NCBI RefSeq assembly: GCF_009017415.1
Contig: NC_092405.1
Coordinates: 4,154,001 to 4,218,000, forward strand
Source: Aspergillus flavus
Lineage: Eukaryota; Ascomycota; Eurotiomycetes; Eurotiales; Aspergillaceae
Length of the DNA stretch: 64,000 nt
Direction of reading: 5' to 3'
Position numbers and translations under genes: made by a program. Positions 43,576 to 55,825 of this stretch are shown one piece after another (the first letter of the stretch is position 1; every line of letters starts with the position of its first letter). The notes below the pieces were generated by a model, which did not search any database, was not told the origin of the DNA, and saw only the letters and a program-made list of their open reading frames with translations.

Positions 43576-44934
43576 TCAGATTCCCAAGGACCACTTCATC
43601 CGCTCGTACACGAAAAAGCTCGTGGCTGTCATGGGAATGATCTTGAGGTATCCAATGCTCAGACCAATCCAGAACCCCCGGAAGCCTCGCTCGAGCCAGA
43701 TCGTCCGGGCGGTCTCGGCTATTCCTAGTCGATGACCATCGCCCACTACTCCTCCTACTTGCATTCGCCTCCGAATGACCTCCAGCGGGTAGGATGACGT
43801 CTGAGAGACAAGGCCGGCAACGGCCCCAGAGAAAAGTTCCGCCGCGGCGGTCAGTTGAGTGCGATGTGAACCTTTCTTGGACTGAGATTCAGATCCCGGA
43901 ATAGTTGTATATTGAGAGAGTGCCGGTGACCGAAGCCAATCACCAACGGTGTCATGCGTAAGGAAAGACACTCCCGCATATGGAAGCATTCCCATGAGGG
44001 TAGGCGTGAATCCACGATAGAAATTCGCCAGTCCAGAGCTAGGAACGACTTTATTCACAGCAGAAGAGACTTCGGCCGTGGCAGTGGCTGCAGCTGAGGC
44101 TGAGGAGCTGGACGACAGTCCGCTTGGTACGGAAGGCGGCGAAACCCGCTCGCGGTAGATCTGTCGGAAAATGTCCGTGAAGGAAGAGCGAGAAGATCGC
44201 TTAGTCTCGAAAGCCAATCGTACTCGAATCAACTCCAACGGATACGTAAAGAAAACCGATGTCATCCCCGCCAAACTCCCGGAAATCAAGCGGCGGAACG
44301 GTGTTTCCTTATCTCGCGACGGGATTATCACCGCTCGGATCTGTTCATATGCGAGAAACTTGATGGCGGCATAAGGGAAAATGCGGAGAAGTGTCGCAGA
44401 ATGACCTTTAAACAAGCCTCTCCTCCCTTCGTGACGATTAATGTCCCGAACTGCGTATAACAGGCCAGACCAGCTGCCTGTATACTTAGCGAACTGCGGG
44501 TTCGATGCCTGAAAAAGGATTTTGACACGGTCAAGCGGCGCAACCATCGTTTTCGCCTACACAAACAAAAGTTAGCATTCGACATACCACCTGGCACGAC
44601 AGGCTTAAACGTGGTAACGTACCGCACACCCCGCCACACCCCCCGCAAGTCCACTCCTTAATACATAATCCAAACTCCGCTTGTTCATCTGTTGTGGGCC
44701 TCCATGATCATTCTTTTTATAACCCGGTGACGAAGCATCATCGACAGCGGTCGTTTGTGTCGTGGCTACCGCTGCGTTCCTACTTACATCACCCCGCGCT
44801 GGTCTTGAATCTGCGACCTGTTCCATCTGAGGATGCGAGTGCGAGACGGCGTCCGTTGTTACGCGATAAGACTGAGGATTTCTGGGGCTGATCGGTGATG
44901 AATCATGTACATGTTCCGGTGCGACAGCAGACAT
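43576..44934 (-). CDS. leu5: Mitochondrial coenzyme A carrier Leu5 (SLC25 family)
   Basis: Two exons, 44934-44623 and 44556-43576, give 430 residues. Three mitochondrial-carrier repeats are visible, each with its signature: APLDRVKI, YPLELIRVR and YPLEVIRRR. The segment GHSATLLRIFPYAAIKFLAYEQIR is almost the Leu5/SLC25A16 fingerprint. Leu5 brings CoA or its precursor into mitochondria across the inner membrane. The N-terminal 75 residues are disordered, rich in Ser/Pro/Gln, and not a classical presequence, as usual for carriers. A Ser/Ala-rich insert (about SSSSSASAAATATA) lies in the matrix loop between the second and third modules. The intron has donor gtacgt and acceptor tgtgtag. Confidence 0.93.
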
Positions 44935-45774
44935 GAGTACAAGTACATCCAGGCAGGAAGCCCGGTTGGATGGTGGTTCGGAGAATCAGACGTCAAGGGT
45001 CACGGGCTATCGGAAAGTAATCAATGCCATGGATATTTCCCTAAAGAATTTCAAGCCGGATATAAGATGGATCTCCCCCAAGGAGAAAGGAGATAACCTT
45101 CCGAAAGACAGGCAGCAAATAACAGGTAAATTGCAATATCCTCTATGAACGACACATAGAACAATTATCAGTTAGAAAAGCCACACTGATCGCAAACTTC
45201 CTGTTCCGGGAGAGAAAGCGGAAACTCGGCGGAAGTGACGTTACGCCGCTGACGTGCCGATACGACCCGCCTCCCTTCAGTTAGAGCCTGCGTACGGTCT
45301 TAATACGCGACGATAACCGAGTGGCGGATGTTTGCTGTCACATGACCATCGGGTGGCCAACGGCTGACCACGGATTTGTCACCTTGACGAAAGATCCAGT
45401 AGTATGTACACTTGAAGTTGAATATCCAAATGGTGCTTGGAAAACCAATTATGTTTTCATTGATGGTGCTTTATTATGTCTCTATGTTTCGATGCTTCAT
45501 ATGCAGTGCAACAAGTTTTCCCTCCCGTCAGCTTAAAAGCTACTAGAGAGTTGATCTATATACAAACGTCTACCAACTAACTTTTCCTCAGCTCCCCGAT
45601 GCAATATGTCCTCACTTTGTACATAAAAGATATGTGTTGCGCTCCAAACTTTCATGGTCTCGTTGCTCGTGTATGCCAGTAAGAAAGACCGTTTTATTGC
45701 TTGCCGCTCCCGAATGTATCCTTAACCCCCATAAAAGGTCCCATAAAACGCCAACCGAGTCAAAAACGGAAATT
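44935..45774. other. Intergenic, leu5 promoter/itc1 3' region (840 bp)
   Basis: No gene is supported. Near 45232-45260 there are two ACGT-type elements, GTGACGTTAC and CTGACGTGCC, about 300 bp upstream of leu5. The right half is the itc1 3' region. Confidence 0.5.
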
Positions 45775-48700
45775 CTAGAAGTGGTAACGTGAGCCTTGCC
45801 TTGTCAAGGGTTTGCCCTGGCGATTAACTGCCTTGATCTCCTTGGGGTCGTCAGTGGCCCTCTTGGCTCGCTTGGTTGGCCGTGAAGCATCTATATGAAG
45901 ATGTCCGTTCTCAGACATAGCCGTCGTGTTATGCCAGCTCAGGCAACGGTGCTTATGGTCGTCCACATAGGTCTTGTTCCTAGTCGTCATTCGCTTCGTA
46001 GGCATCTCCTCCGAATCAGCCCTTTCGGCCGTCTGCGCAAGGTATTCCGCACGGAACCTCATGTACTTGACAATATTGTCGCGATGAAGCAACAGCTCTT
46101 TGCGTAATCTCAACTCTCGATTGCCCCGTGGGTCAAGCCAGTCGATAAGTTTGTCCACAGCATCAGGGTCATCATAGTAGCCCCATTCATCCGCGTTCGA
46201 GAGCCTGGTGGGTCCTTCTTCGGCCTTCTTGCGATCCGCTGGAGTTGTGTGGAATTCTTTCTGATATTGCTTCTTCTGGTCTTCAGGGACGTCAATGAAC
46301 CCTACACGCTCCATTTCGTCAGGGCCTTGAACCCATAAGCGGCCATTGGCAAATTGTGCCTCTGCCGTCGAACTGTTCGGCATCCCCCCGTACGGCATTG
46401 CGTTTCGCTCGAACCACCAGTATCGGTTGCAAAACCTGTCTTTTCCGAGACATCTGGTTCGTGGGCAATCGGCTTCTCTCAAATCGTTGTCCACCACGTC
46501 GATCTTCTCTTCGAGCTTTTCAATGTTCGCTTTTTGCTCATCGATCTTCTTCAGCACCCTCTGATATTGCTTCGTGCCCTTCGGCTGTTTGGCCAACTGT
46601 TCCTTTCGCTTCTGCTCTTCTTCATGCTTTCGTTTCCTCTCAAGAACCCTATCCAATCCTCCACGCAGCGACCGTTGGGGAACTTCCTCTTCCTCTTCGG
46701 TATCCGCAACTTGATCAGACTCCACGTCAACTCCGGTCATCTTGGAGTCTTCCAGTGCTTCCAATTCTGGCGCTGGAGAGGGTGACTTTTCTGGCTCCGG
46801 TTGGAGTGCTTTCCGTTCTTGGTGTAACCGTCGAAGTTCTTCGAGCCTAGAATTAAATGTCAACCAAAACACACTACAGGCATATACATCGATCTACTTA
46901 CCCTGCTTTGCGAGCCTTTTGATATTCGATCTTCTCTTTGCGGAACTCGGTCATTTGGTTACTGCATTCCTCCAAGTAATTTCGAATGGCTTTAGTGTCC
47001 AGGCTGAGCATGCATATGATTTGGAGGGCTTTAACGCGCAGGTTGATATCGAGGGTAGCATACTGGCGCTGAGCAGTATCTTGGGTCGGTTCCGCATCTA
47101 GAGGAGCTAAATGCTTGAGTATATCATTACAGACCTTCTCCATCCGTGGGCGAGCGGATAGTTGGTGCAGTAGCCCAACCATGACCAATTCCCAACCACC
47201 GTTGCGGAAGTCTCGCTTCCGGAGACGATCTATCCAGCCATAATCTCCAAACATCTCGGCCGCCCGATGGATTTTGACCTCTACTGAATTAGAGCGGCTG
47301 CGATTAGCTTGGGCTTTCAGGTTTTCCGCTTCTGCCTTGGCCAGGCTACTCCGAGTAGTCATTCTAGTCACCACCGGTTCGGGCTCGGGAGTTTCTTCTA
47401 CTTCCTCTTCTTGATCCTCTTCGTCGGATTCAGAATCATCTGCTGGAAGGTCGGGGAGCGAGATCTGCACAGCACCATTCTCATCCTTCTCTGAGTTAAC
47501 CAGCTTCTTCAAAACAGCACAATGTACCTCAACGAAGAGTTCACAGTCGACGTCCTCAGATGAAAAGCGCATGGCTTGGAGGAAATCGTCGAAGGTAAAC
47601 GAGTCCAGCTGGAAAACTTCACAGTACACGTTGAGAGTATTCCACGTCTCAAGAAGCAACCCCACTGACTTCATGTCGATGTCATCATGCAGCAAATCTT
47701 CGTCATCAGGACTGTCTGTCTCATCGACTTTCAAGAACGTCAGAGTTGGCCGTTGCTTTTTCTTTTCGCGGTCCGGTGCGATATCTAGATCCTCGATAGG
47801 ATATTTGATCGGAGGAGGTGATGGCGGCCTAGGGGTTTCGGTCTTGACGATGACTGCAGTAGCGGTCTGTGATTTCTTTTCAGTATCCTGAGATTTGGAC
47901 GAACGAGCGGCTCCAGTGGTTTTGCTGCTGACAACAAAACTTGGGTTACCATTGAGAGACCTTTGATATTCAAGGAACTGCGCCTCCTTGGACCGCGCCA
48001 AATCTTGTTGGGAAAGTTTGGACTTTTGGCCCTTCACGGCGGGTTTTAACTCAGGTAGTTGTTGTGATGCGAAAAACCCGAAGAAACCCTCTTGATCAGC
48101 CTTCTTCATTGCCTTCTTCTCCGCTACCTTAGCTCCGTATTGCAAGTGTTTCGGTACCTCCGTGGGAATTCTGTATTCTTCCGCAATCGATGGTTTCACT
48201 AGCCAAGGGGCGCCGTTCCAAGACTCCCGCGTTACATTGTTCTTGATAAAAGCACGCAACATTTGCTTCGTAAAGGTTTTCCGATCTCGAGTAATGTGCT
48301 CTTGGTCCAATAGAGCTTCCTCATTCGGACGATCCAGCACTTTTACGAGATATGTCGCGTAGGCTGGAGATTTAACAGTGCCGTCCGGATGCAATTGTTC
48401 TGCAAAATTTGCTTTGTCCCTGATCATACCATGCAGGCGTGTGTTGTCATCCAGCAATATCAAAACCGGCTCCCCAGGGTAAAAGTCCTGCTTGAACTCC
48501 TGTATTTGTTGAGTATTGAGTTAGATCATGACCCAGTTCATCTACGACGCATCTAACTCACTTCATAAATCTCATCCACTGCAAATTTAGTTGTTAGTTT
48601 CGAAAAAACCCTAGAAACACGGGAACTTGCCATACGCACCGAGGTTGTCGACCCGGGAAACAGTGGAGAATTGAATCCTTCGCAAGATGGGCTCCTTCAG

Positions 48701-49163
48701 GGCGTCAGGGAACGTGTTATTGACCTCCCGCGATTCCTCCAGCTAGTAACAAGGCTTAGTATTGACACCTGAGCAGTAGAAGAAGCACGGGTACATACTT
48801 CCGACCTAAGCGCTTCGAAGAATGTCAAGCCTGAGTGGCCTGTAATCTCGCAGATAAATCTTCTCTGTTTGTAGAAATCCATTCGCTGAAGATACGGCTC
48901 ATACTGAGTAAAGACTTCGTTGGTCTCCGGGATGACCCAGACCTATAAAACCGTTGTAAGCAAATGTGCCTTAATTGCCTTTGTTGAATGCACATGCCTC
49001 GGAGCTGTCATCTTCGATAACGGGACGGGGGAGGTATTGGACGGGCTTCCGCTTGAACAGCACCTAGAATAATGTAAGCAGCCGGCCTCGTTCGCTATAT
49101 TTGTGTCTTCTTCCAGCATATTCGGCGGGCTACCCATAGCCGTGTAAGCTTTCTACGTACCAT
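45775..49163 (-). CDS. itc1: ISWI chromatin-remodelling subunit Itc1 (WAC-DDT-WHIM protein)
   Basis: Seven coding exons: 49163-49161, 49063-48998, 48942-48799, 48742-48640, 48578-48562, 48499-46902 and 46846-45775, giving exactly 1000 residues. The first coding exon is just the ATG; exon 5 is 17 nt. The WAC domain starts MVLFKRKPVQYLPRP and continues EVWVIPETNEVFTQYEPYLQRMDFYKQRRFICEI (two runs across a splice). A DDT domain follows (about residues 390-450), then WHIM motifs (FGDYGWIDRLRKRDFRNGGWELV; CPRTRCLGKDRFCNRYWWF). It is the Acf1/WSTF-type partner that directs the ISWI ATPase in nucleosome spacing and repression. Intron 2 has a GC donor (gcatgt), required for the conserved SSEVWVIPE join. 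A 2.7-kb gene-free region lies upstream. Confidence 0.93.
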
Positions 49164-51878
49164 GGTCCTCTAGGGAATGAAAGAAATGCGCCAATTTAGC
49201 ATAGATTATTGCTAATATCGTTGAACATAGACGATCTATATAATTAGAAAAAGACTGTTAGTTCGTGGTAACAACAGCGCAAACCAAGGGCGCATGGCAG
49301 AACAAAGAGGTAAGGCAAATGGAGTGTAGCCAGTGCTACGAATGGAATTGGCTGTGATGGAGCCATGGACGCAGGCGCGGACGTGTTGCGCGGAGAAGCT
49401 CCGGAGATGTAGCGGAGGTATACAAGTATATTCGTAGATCCACCCCGAGCAAAATCGCCAAATATCAGACGAGGTAGTCGTGTGAAGAGAACTTACTGAA
49501 CGAACGCGTCTCCAATCGCGCTGCACACGGGTGCGCGGGAGTATGGTAGCCCCGACACGAGAACAAAAATCCAGAAAATCGTGTAGCTGCAGGAGAGCTC
49601 GGCAGCAATGTGGATCCGCAATACTGGTTGATATCCAAAAACAAGGTGTCGTGTGGGAGGTCGCGTGAGGAAGGACAAGGAGGAGATAGTATGAAAGAAG
49701 AGAGGAAAATGAAGAATCTCCAGAGAAAGAGAAAGGAGAAGCGGTCGCCGCAACGGCAGAACCACCGGGCCATGAGGATCATTGCGGCAAGTGGTGGGAG
49801 GGCCGCCGAGGCACGGCGGACGATGATTGGACGAGAGGAGGAGAACTGGCCGAACAAGATGTCGGGCGGACAAAGGACGGCTATACCCGATCGGGAGTAA
49901 CGCTGAAGGAGCGTGGGAGGGTGCAAGCACTGACTCTCCCCCCATCGCTTCTTGACCCTCTCTGCCACCTCACAATCCCCCAATTATACTGGTATTTGCA
50001 CTTGTTCGGCTCGTTATGTTCTGTAGAATTTTATGATATTTTGCTCATACATTATAATCTGCCTATATCTCCGTAGTCCCTCAATATCAGCAGAGACGTT
50101 GGACCATTTCTATGGAGAGAAGTTGGACTACTAGGGTTAATGCTGGATAGCCACCACATATACTATACGTCCACAATCAATCGTCTCCTGGTGAAATATA
50201 CACCACTGCTTCGTAAAAATGCGTCTTTTCAGGTAACTAGTGTTTTAATAATTCGGATGTTCAAGTGCTACTGAGCGTTTGAAGATTTCTGGGATATCTA
50301 ACATTGGACACTCGGCTCGCCATGTATACAGCACTCCCCGCAATGACCTCAACAATCACGTTTTTATATTGCTCAAGTATCTTCCATGCACACAAGTATG
50401 CCTACTACTTATCGCTTCTTCTCGGTTTGTCTCTTGGAAAGCCTACCTTTATCTCGATTTCAACATACTTCTTCGCCAATTAGCAGCCCTTCCTAAAGTG
50501 GCAAGCTTTCAGCCTACCTCACCATCAAAGCTGATGCTCCATATATAGTACCTAATATACGCTTTATAATTGCTATATTTATCTCTATATAATCCCTGAT
50601 GACGTTGTTGATCTCGCTACCTCCGAATGACGAAATTTTACATTGGTTTCTCCTCATGCAAAGCTGTTTCCCACGCTTGCACGAATGCAAGAGATTTCCA
50701 GCATTCTACTCGCTTATAGCTCATAAGACACAATAGTCTCATGCCAAACTGTGTTTCTTACTTTCTTTGTGTAGTAGTGGGACTGTATTGTCTCTGCACT
50801 TTCCACAAACCTACATTATGAAGAACATCCTTCTGGTTTTATGGTTACGAATAGACGATACTACGGTAAACCTGAAGGAGACCTTCTTCTATCAATGCTA
50901 CATCTATAGATTCGATATTTAAAGCAGAGTCAAGAAACCTCAGGCGAATGTAGCATTTAAGCAGGATTATTTGATTAGAAGTACCACTGCTACGCTACGT
51001 TTTCACCCAGGTTATGCTATATATACAAGCGATATGCAAATGACATATCATGGAAAACTCACCAGTAGTACTCGCAGGGCTTGCTTAGGTAGGTTGTATG
51101 TTTACTGGATTTGACCTTAGCTTATATTGGTAGTTCTGCATCAGATAAATAAGTCAAAAGAGCGTAAAGTACAAGTGGAACATTATAATGAAAACAGAGG
51201 GAGGCGGTGCAAACAGGAGTAAAATTACTAAGATTTGTTTTCCATTGTCTGCTACACTTATCCACTATTTCGTTGGGAAAGCGAGCAGAAAGAATAAAAA
51301 AAAGAATTGGACAGGGAATACAAAGTGGCTGTGATCCATCACTTGACGGATACCGGAAAATATACTTCAACATCGGAACATGACAATTGCAAATAAACCA
51401 CTCGGATTGATAGCGCTAGAGTTCCTGACTGGTAGAGTAACCATAGGAATACATAAATAGATATATAGTGCTAGTTAACGGACTAACTAATTCAATAGAA
51501 CCAATAGTTTATGTTGGCTGGGCCATCTTATTGATGTCAAGACTGCTGTAACTTCCTGCAGTGTCACATCCATGGGATCGGTCACCTTTAAAAGTTGAGT
51601 CTAACCTGTTTGGGCCTGAAGGCTGATAAACTTTGCAAATTTGGATGATCAAGTGGGTCCGCTTCCGAAGCACGTGGATGCAGTCAAACAGACCAAACAT
51701 TCGATAATCCCAAGAGCCGTTAGCAAATTACATCATTGTTGGCGTTTAAAGAATGTCATTTCCGGCACTCTTGGTGTAACCCAAACACAACACACAGTAG
51801 TCTTATACTTACGAACCATACCTAGTATCACAGGTTTATCAAGAAGGTATGCTCATATTAAGTCTATATAATTGCTTA
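49164..51878. other. Long gene-free region upstream of itc1 (2.7 kb)
   Basis: No complete gene, tRNA or transposon is recognised. The proximal part (49170-49980) is GC-balanced and probably the itc1 5' leader. A consensus donor (minus strand, gtaagt at 49496) and the acceptor ccctag (49171-49170) just before the ATG would define a 5'UTR intron. The distal part (50000-51870) is AT-rich and stop-rich in all frames, and it includes the alg8 3' side at its right end. Confidence 0.5.
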
Positions 51879-53705
51879 TTATGCGGTAAAGTACACGACC
51901 ATGAAACCTATCCAACTGCCTACTACGCCCAAGGCGGAATAGCTGCTCATGAACATCAAAGGTAAGAACTCATACCGTTCTAGACCAAATATCAACTGGT
52001 GTAGAAGTGAGCAGTAGATAATCAGTGGAATGGCCACTGCTAGGTATAGCAAGGAGAAGCGGTCGACAATCGGGAATATCCGTGGTCGTTCGGGCACTGG
52101 TGCTACCTGCTCAAATACAAACAGGAACAGGACCAGCCAAAAGACCGTGTATACGGTCTTAATAGGAAACTCGGCCGCAGTAAACAGCAAAGGGAATAGC
52201 GAGACATGTCCAGCTATCGCAAGAGATCTAAATGCGCTGAAGTACCGCCTGTCTCTGAGGGCTATGAGGCTGAAAGGTATTATGATCAGGAGGACGGCCT
52301 TTTCATGAACATGCCAGCCGAATAGGAAGGAAGCGTATCCGCAAAGCGTAATGGCGCCAACAAATACGTCCCAATCGCCAGGGCTGCGCCATAATTTGAT
52401 TAACGGAAGCTACATGTCCATGAGTACAAGCATCGGTGAGTCATGTAGAGTATTGAAATCACGTACCAGCTGAAACAGAAAAGTAAGCGCAAAAGTGTGT
52501 TCCTTGGTCACCTCAGGAAGAACAGCAAACGAGGTGTCTCCGACAAGACCCCGTGTAACACTCGTTAGGGCCTCCTCGTTGATTGAAAGACCCAGACGTG
52601 GGGCAACTATCAGAATTAGCTATGCTACACGAATTCTCGAGGCGCTAGTACGTACGTAGAATGAGGGCACGGTCCGCAAAGGAATACATTGCCCAGATGT
52701 TAGGCGCCCAGTAGGCATGGCACAGACCTCTTGAGAACGGGAAGAGCCGATCTTTCAGTTGGAGCAACTGATTCCAATAGATGAATGGACCAAATGCTAC
52801 AGCAAACACACTGATGACACCCAGACCAAGTTTGAAGATATTTCCAAATCTGGGTCGAAAGACCGACTTAGGGTCAAGGCAGTAAGTTCTCAGCAGGTAG
52901 ACAAAGTAGGCCAACGACAGATAGAGATGAATGTGTTTCATGCAGAGCAATATGGCAAAAGTGATGCCGCTGTAGAGGAGCGTCGACTGCTTTCGTGCGA
53001 GTACGATAGACAGGATCAGAACCCCGTACATGAAGCCATTGTATTGGAAATGGATGTGATCGATGATCAGAAGGCCGGGCGACAACAGAATTGAGAGGCT
53101 GGAGATATGCGCAAGGTGCTTATTAGACTGAGGCGCTGATTTGATGAAGCTGGATTACAGCGTTAGTCTCTGTAGTCACCTTCTTAGTAAACTGCCAAAC
53201 AGAAGCTGTACCGATTCAATGCGAAGACGAGAACGAGTTCACTAATAATAACAGTTGCTCGCTGAAAGTAAATTGTCTGCCAGGAATCATAATTAAGGTT
53301 CTTGACAGTCAACATCGCAGGGTCCGCATACTGCGCCACTTGAGACAATAGCCATTCGAACGCTGCGAAAATAGGGGGGTAGTCGAGTGTCCATTCCGAT
53401 GTTTTCTAACCGGGGAGCGGTTTCAGTATAGAGGAATCGGAGCGCATGCGGCGTTCGCGACATACCTCGTAGTACCACTCCTTGACTGGTAATGAATGTG
53501 TGATCGCGAGCCAGTTGCGGTGAACCTCGAAGTCAGTCGATTTACTACAACAAAAGCTAAGAGTTAGCACGAGGTAAAGACTGGCAGACATAGACATGCT
53601 TCTTTGGGTTTCCAATGGACCAACATACTAGGCGGGGAAAAGGAGAATCTTGAAGGCTGTAGCGACAATAGCGCACTGTGCCAGAGAAGGGTATAGATCA
53701 GCCAT
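51879..53705 (-). CDS. alg8: Alg8, dolichyl-P-Glc alpha-1,3-glucosyltransferase
   Basis: Six exons: 53705-53629, 53544-53466, 53405-53212, 53149-52656, 52606-52467 and 52409-51879, giving 504 residues. The protein is strongly hydrophobic with about ten membrane segments, as expected for an ER-membrane GT57 enzyme. Family motifs: [70 protein letters not shown] and [12 protein letters not shown]. The sequence LCHAYWAPN separates Alg8 from Alg6. It transfers the second glucose to the lipid-linked Glc1Man9GlcNAc2 oligosaccharide before N-glycosylation. The start [10 protein letters not shown] is typical. It is divergent from an L-type lectin gene across 572 bp. Confidence 0.94.
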
Positions 53706-54277
53706 TGGAGCTTTTGCGCATGGCGCGCTGTCAAATGCACGGTAAATAATGAACGTGGAGCATTGATGTTCCTTCCAGGGGAGGAATTCCCATGGAACGG
53801 AGGACCCTCTAGATAATCTGGGGAGCTGTTCACGTGACACGCGGATACCCACCGACAAAGGCCAGTGTGTCCCTTCGGCTTGTCATACCGGTCAATTTAG
53901 CGCTCAAGTAGCTGCAGCATCTTCATGGAATTAGCTTCGGACGTAGGAGTCCGTCATTCTGTCGTTCTCTCCAATCTCAACATTCAACATTTGGTCGACT
54001 TTTCACCGGCGACCGTCTCAATTGTCAGAGAGATCCGCTACTGCGTGATCGCCATTGTGGTTGGGTGGACCACTACTCGTGTTGTCTCCGCGCTATTGAA
54101 TCGAAGAGCTGCTCCTGATCAGTGACGCTTTTGATACCCAGTGGTCAATACTTTCTTGCTCTCTGTTCTTTTGCTTTCTTTATTTGCATTATTTGAAAAC
54201 GTTTTGTCCGCCATTCCCATAGATCGACAGGGCATTTCCATAACGAGTAGTGATACGTGATTGATTGTATAGACACT
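53706..54277. promoter_or_regulatory. Divergent promoter, alg8/L-type lectin, with E-box and UPRE-like site
   Basis: 572 bp between two ER secretory-pathway genes. Seen: the palindrome TCACGTGA (53830-53837) and CAGTGTGTC (53863-53871). The latter differs at one base from the yeast KAR2 UPRE core CAGCGTGTC bound by Hac1. Shared unfolded-protein-response control is inference. A 66-codon open stretch (53925-54125) has no support as a gene. Confidence 0.4.
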
Positions 54278-55825
54278 ATGAAGTTCTCAGCTTCTTTACC
54301 ATTGTTCGCTACTCTCGCTGCGGCACAAACTGTGATCGAAGGCTCTAGCTTCGGTCATGGTCAAACGTAATGGACCACTTCCTTTGCTATGCATTGTGTA
54401 CCATTATCCTGACATCTTTCCTAGGCTATCACCCACCAGGGACACCATCCCGGGATGGACAATTGGAGGAGAAGGACATTCTCCCCAAGTTGTATGTCTT
54501 CACTGTTCCACTGCTAGAGCAAATGATGAAAAGCGTTTCTGACTTCACTAGCTCTCCAACAAGCTAATTCTTACTCCCCCTTACCCTGGCAACACTAGAG
54601 GGTTTGCTTGGTCCCAAGCTCCGTGAGTTTAAATTAGTCCCCCATTATATGCTTTGGAATCGCTAACAATGAACGCAGGGTTTCCCAATCAGAATGGTCG
54701 GCTGAATTCCAGTTCCGAGCATCTGGAGTTGAGAGAGGAGGGGGCAACCTCCAACTGTGGTATGCTAAAGATGGTCAGAGCAAGATTGGCACTTCTAGCA
54801 TTTACACTGTTGGCCAATGGGATGGATTCGCACTCGTCGTTGATATGCACGCCGGAAGAGTGAGTCTCATGATTCTGGCTCGTATACCATTACTGACATC
54901 ATATTAGGGGGGTAGCATTAGAGGGTTCCTCAACGATGGCACAACAGATTATAAGAGCCATAGAAGTGTAGACAGCCTTGCTTTTGGACACTGCGACTAC
55001 TCTTATCGCAACCTGGGACGGGCCTCCGTTGTTCGTATCAAGCACACAAATGCCAACCTTGAAGTAACTGTCGATGACAAACTATGCTTCGCAACGGACA
55101 AGGTCTCTCTTCCTGCTGGCAACACCTTCGGTGTGACGGCCGCAACACCAGAGAACCCCGACTCTTTCGAGGTCTTCAAGTTTGTCCTACAGACTGCTCA
55201 GTCCGGCACAGCCCCACCAGCCCAGCAGCAAAACAACCAACAGCAGCAACAACCACCACCACAGCAGCAGCAGCAGCAGCAACAACAACAACCAGTCGCT
55301 GCCCAGGCCCAAACGCAGCAACAGCCCAGGACCGACCAGTTTGTTGACCTCGCTGCTCGCATCGAACTTGTCAACAAGGCTACGGGCAACATCATCCGCG
55401 AAATCGGCAACCAAGGCAAACAGAACGAGAACCGCCATCTCGAGCTCCAGCAGAAACTCGCAACTAAGGAGCAAGTCGCCGGTCTCGATGCCCGCCTCCA
55501 GAAGATTGAGCAGATGCTGCAAACCATCCAGCGTGACCTGGAAGGCAAGGACTACCACAGCCGCTTCAATCAGCTCCAGGATACCCTCCGTTCTTCTCAC
55601 CAGACCTTGACCGAGCACCTTCAGGGCTCTGTCCTCAGCGGTATGTCTATCCTTCTCAAACATCTGTTCATAAGCTAGACACTAACATCGTGAACAGCAA
55701 TCACCGCCTCTACTCCACGCATGGGCTTCTTCATCTTCCTCATCATCGCCTTCCAGGTCTTCCTGGCAGTCTCTTACATCGTCTACAAGCGCCGCCGCGC
55801 AAACATGCCCAAGAAATTCCTCTGA
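54278..55825 (+). CDS. L-type lectin cargo receptor (ERGIC-53/Emp46-47-like)
   Basis: Six exons: 54278-54366, 54425-54491, 54552-54622, 54679-54859, 54908-55640 and 55698-55825, giving 422 residues. Order seen: signal peptide (MKFSASLPLFATLAAAQT), legume-lectin-like carbohydrate domain (TIPGWTIGGEGHSPQV, LILTPPYPGNTRG, FQFRASGVERGGGNLQLWY, VGQWDGFALVVD), a polyQ/Pro linker (55222-55331), a coiled coil (NKATGNIIREIGNQGKQNEN), one membrane helix (GFFIFLIIAFQVFLAVSYIV) and a cytosolic tail. The tail ends KKFL, which fits the KKxx COPI-retrieval signal and has a terminal hydrophobic residue for COPII exit. Such receptors ferry high-mannose glycoproteins from ER to Golgi. The family's usual length is similar; the glutamine linker is the unusual part. 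Confidence 0.9.
55222..55331 (+). repeat. CAG/CAA glutamine-codon microsatellite in lectin linker
   Basis: An imperfect CAG/CAA repeat, interrupted by short Pro and Asn codons, encodes runs of up to ten Gln. It lies in frame between the lectin domain and the coiled coil. CAA interruptions make it less slippage-prone than a pure CAG tract. Confidence 0.85.

Noticed and set aside
49465..49983. 172-codon and 150-codon overlapping minus-strand frames upstream of itc1
   Set aside because: Two long frames overlap in different registers, with Leu/Ser/Pro-rich low-complexity translation and no motif. A pyrimidine-rich 5' leader explains them better.
50279..50548. 89-codon frame in the gene-free region
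   Set aside because: No recognisable domain and no intron partners; the surrounding DNA is stop-rich.
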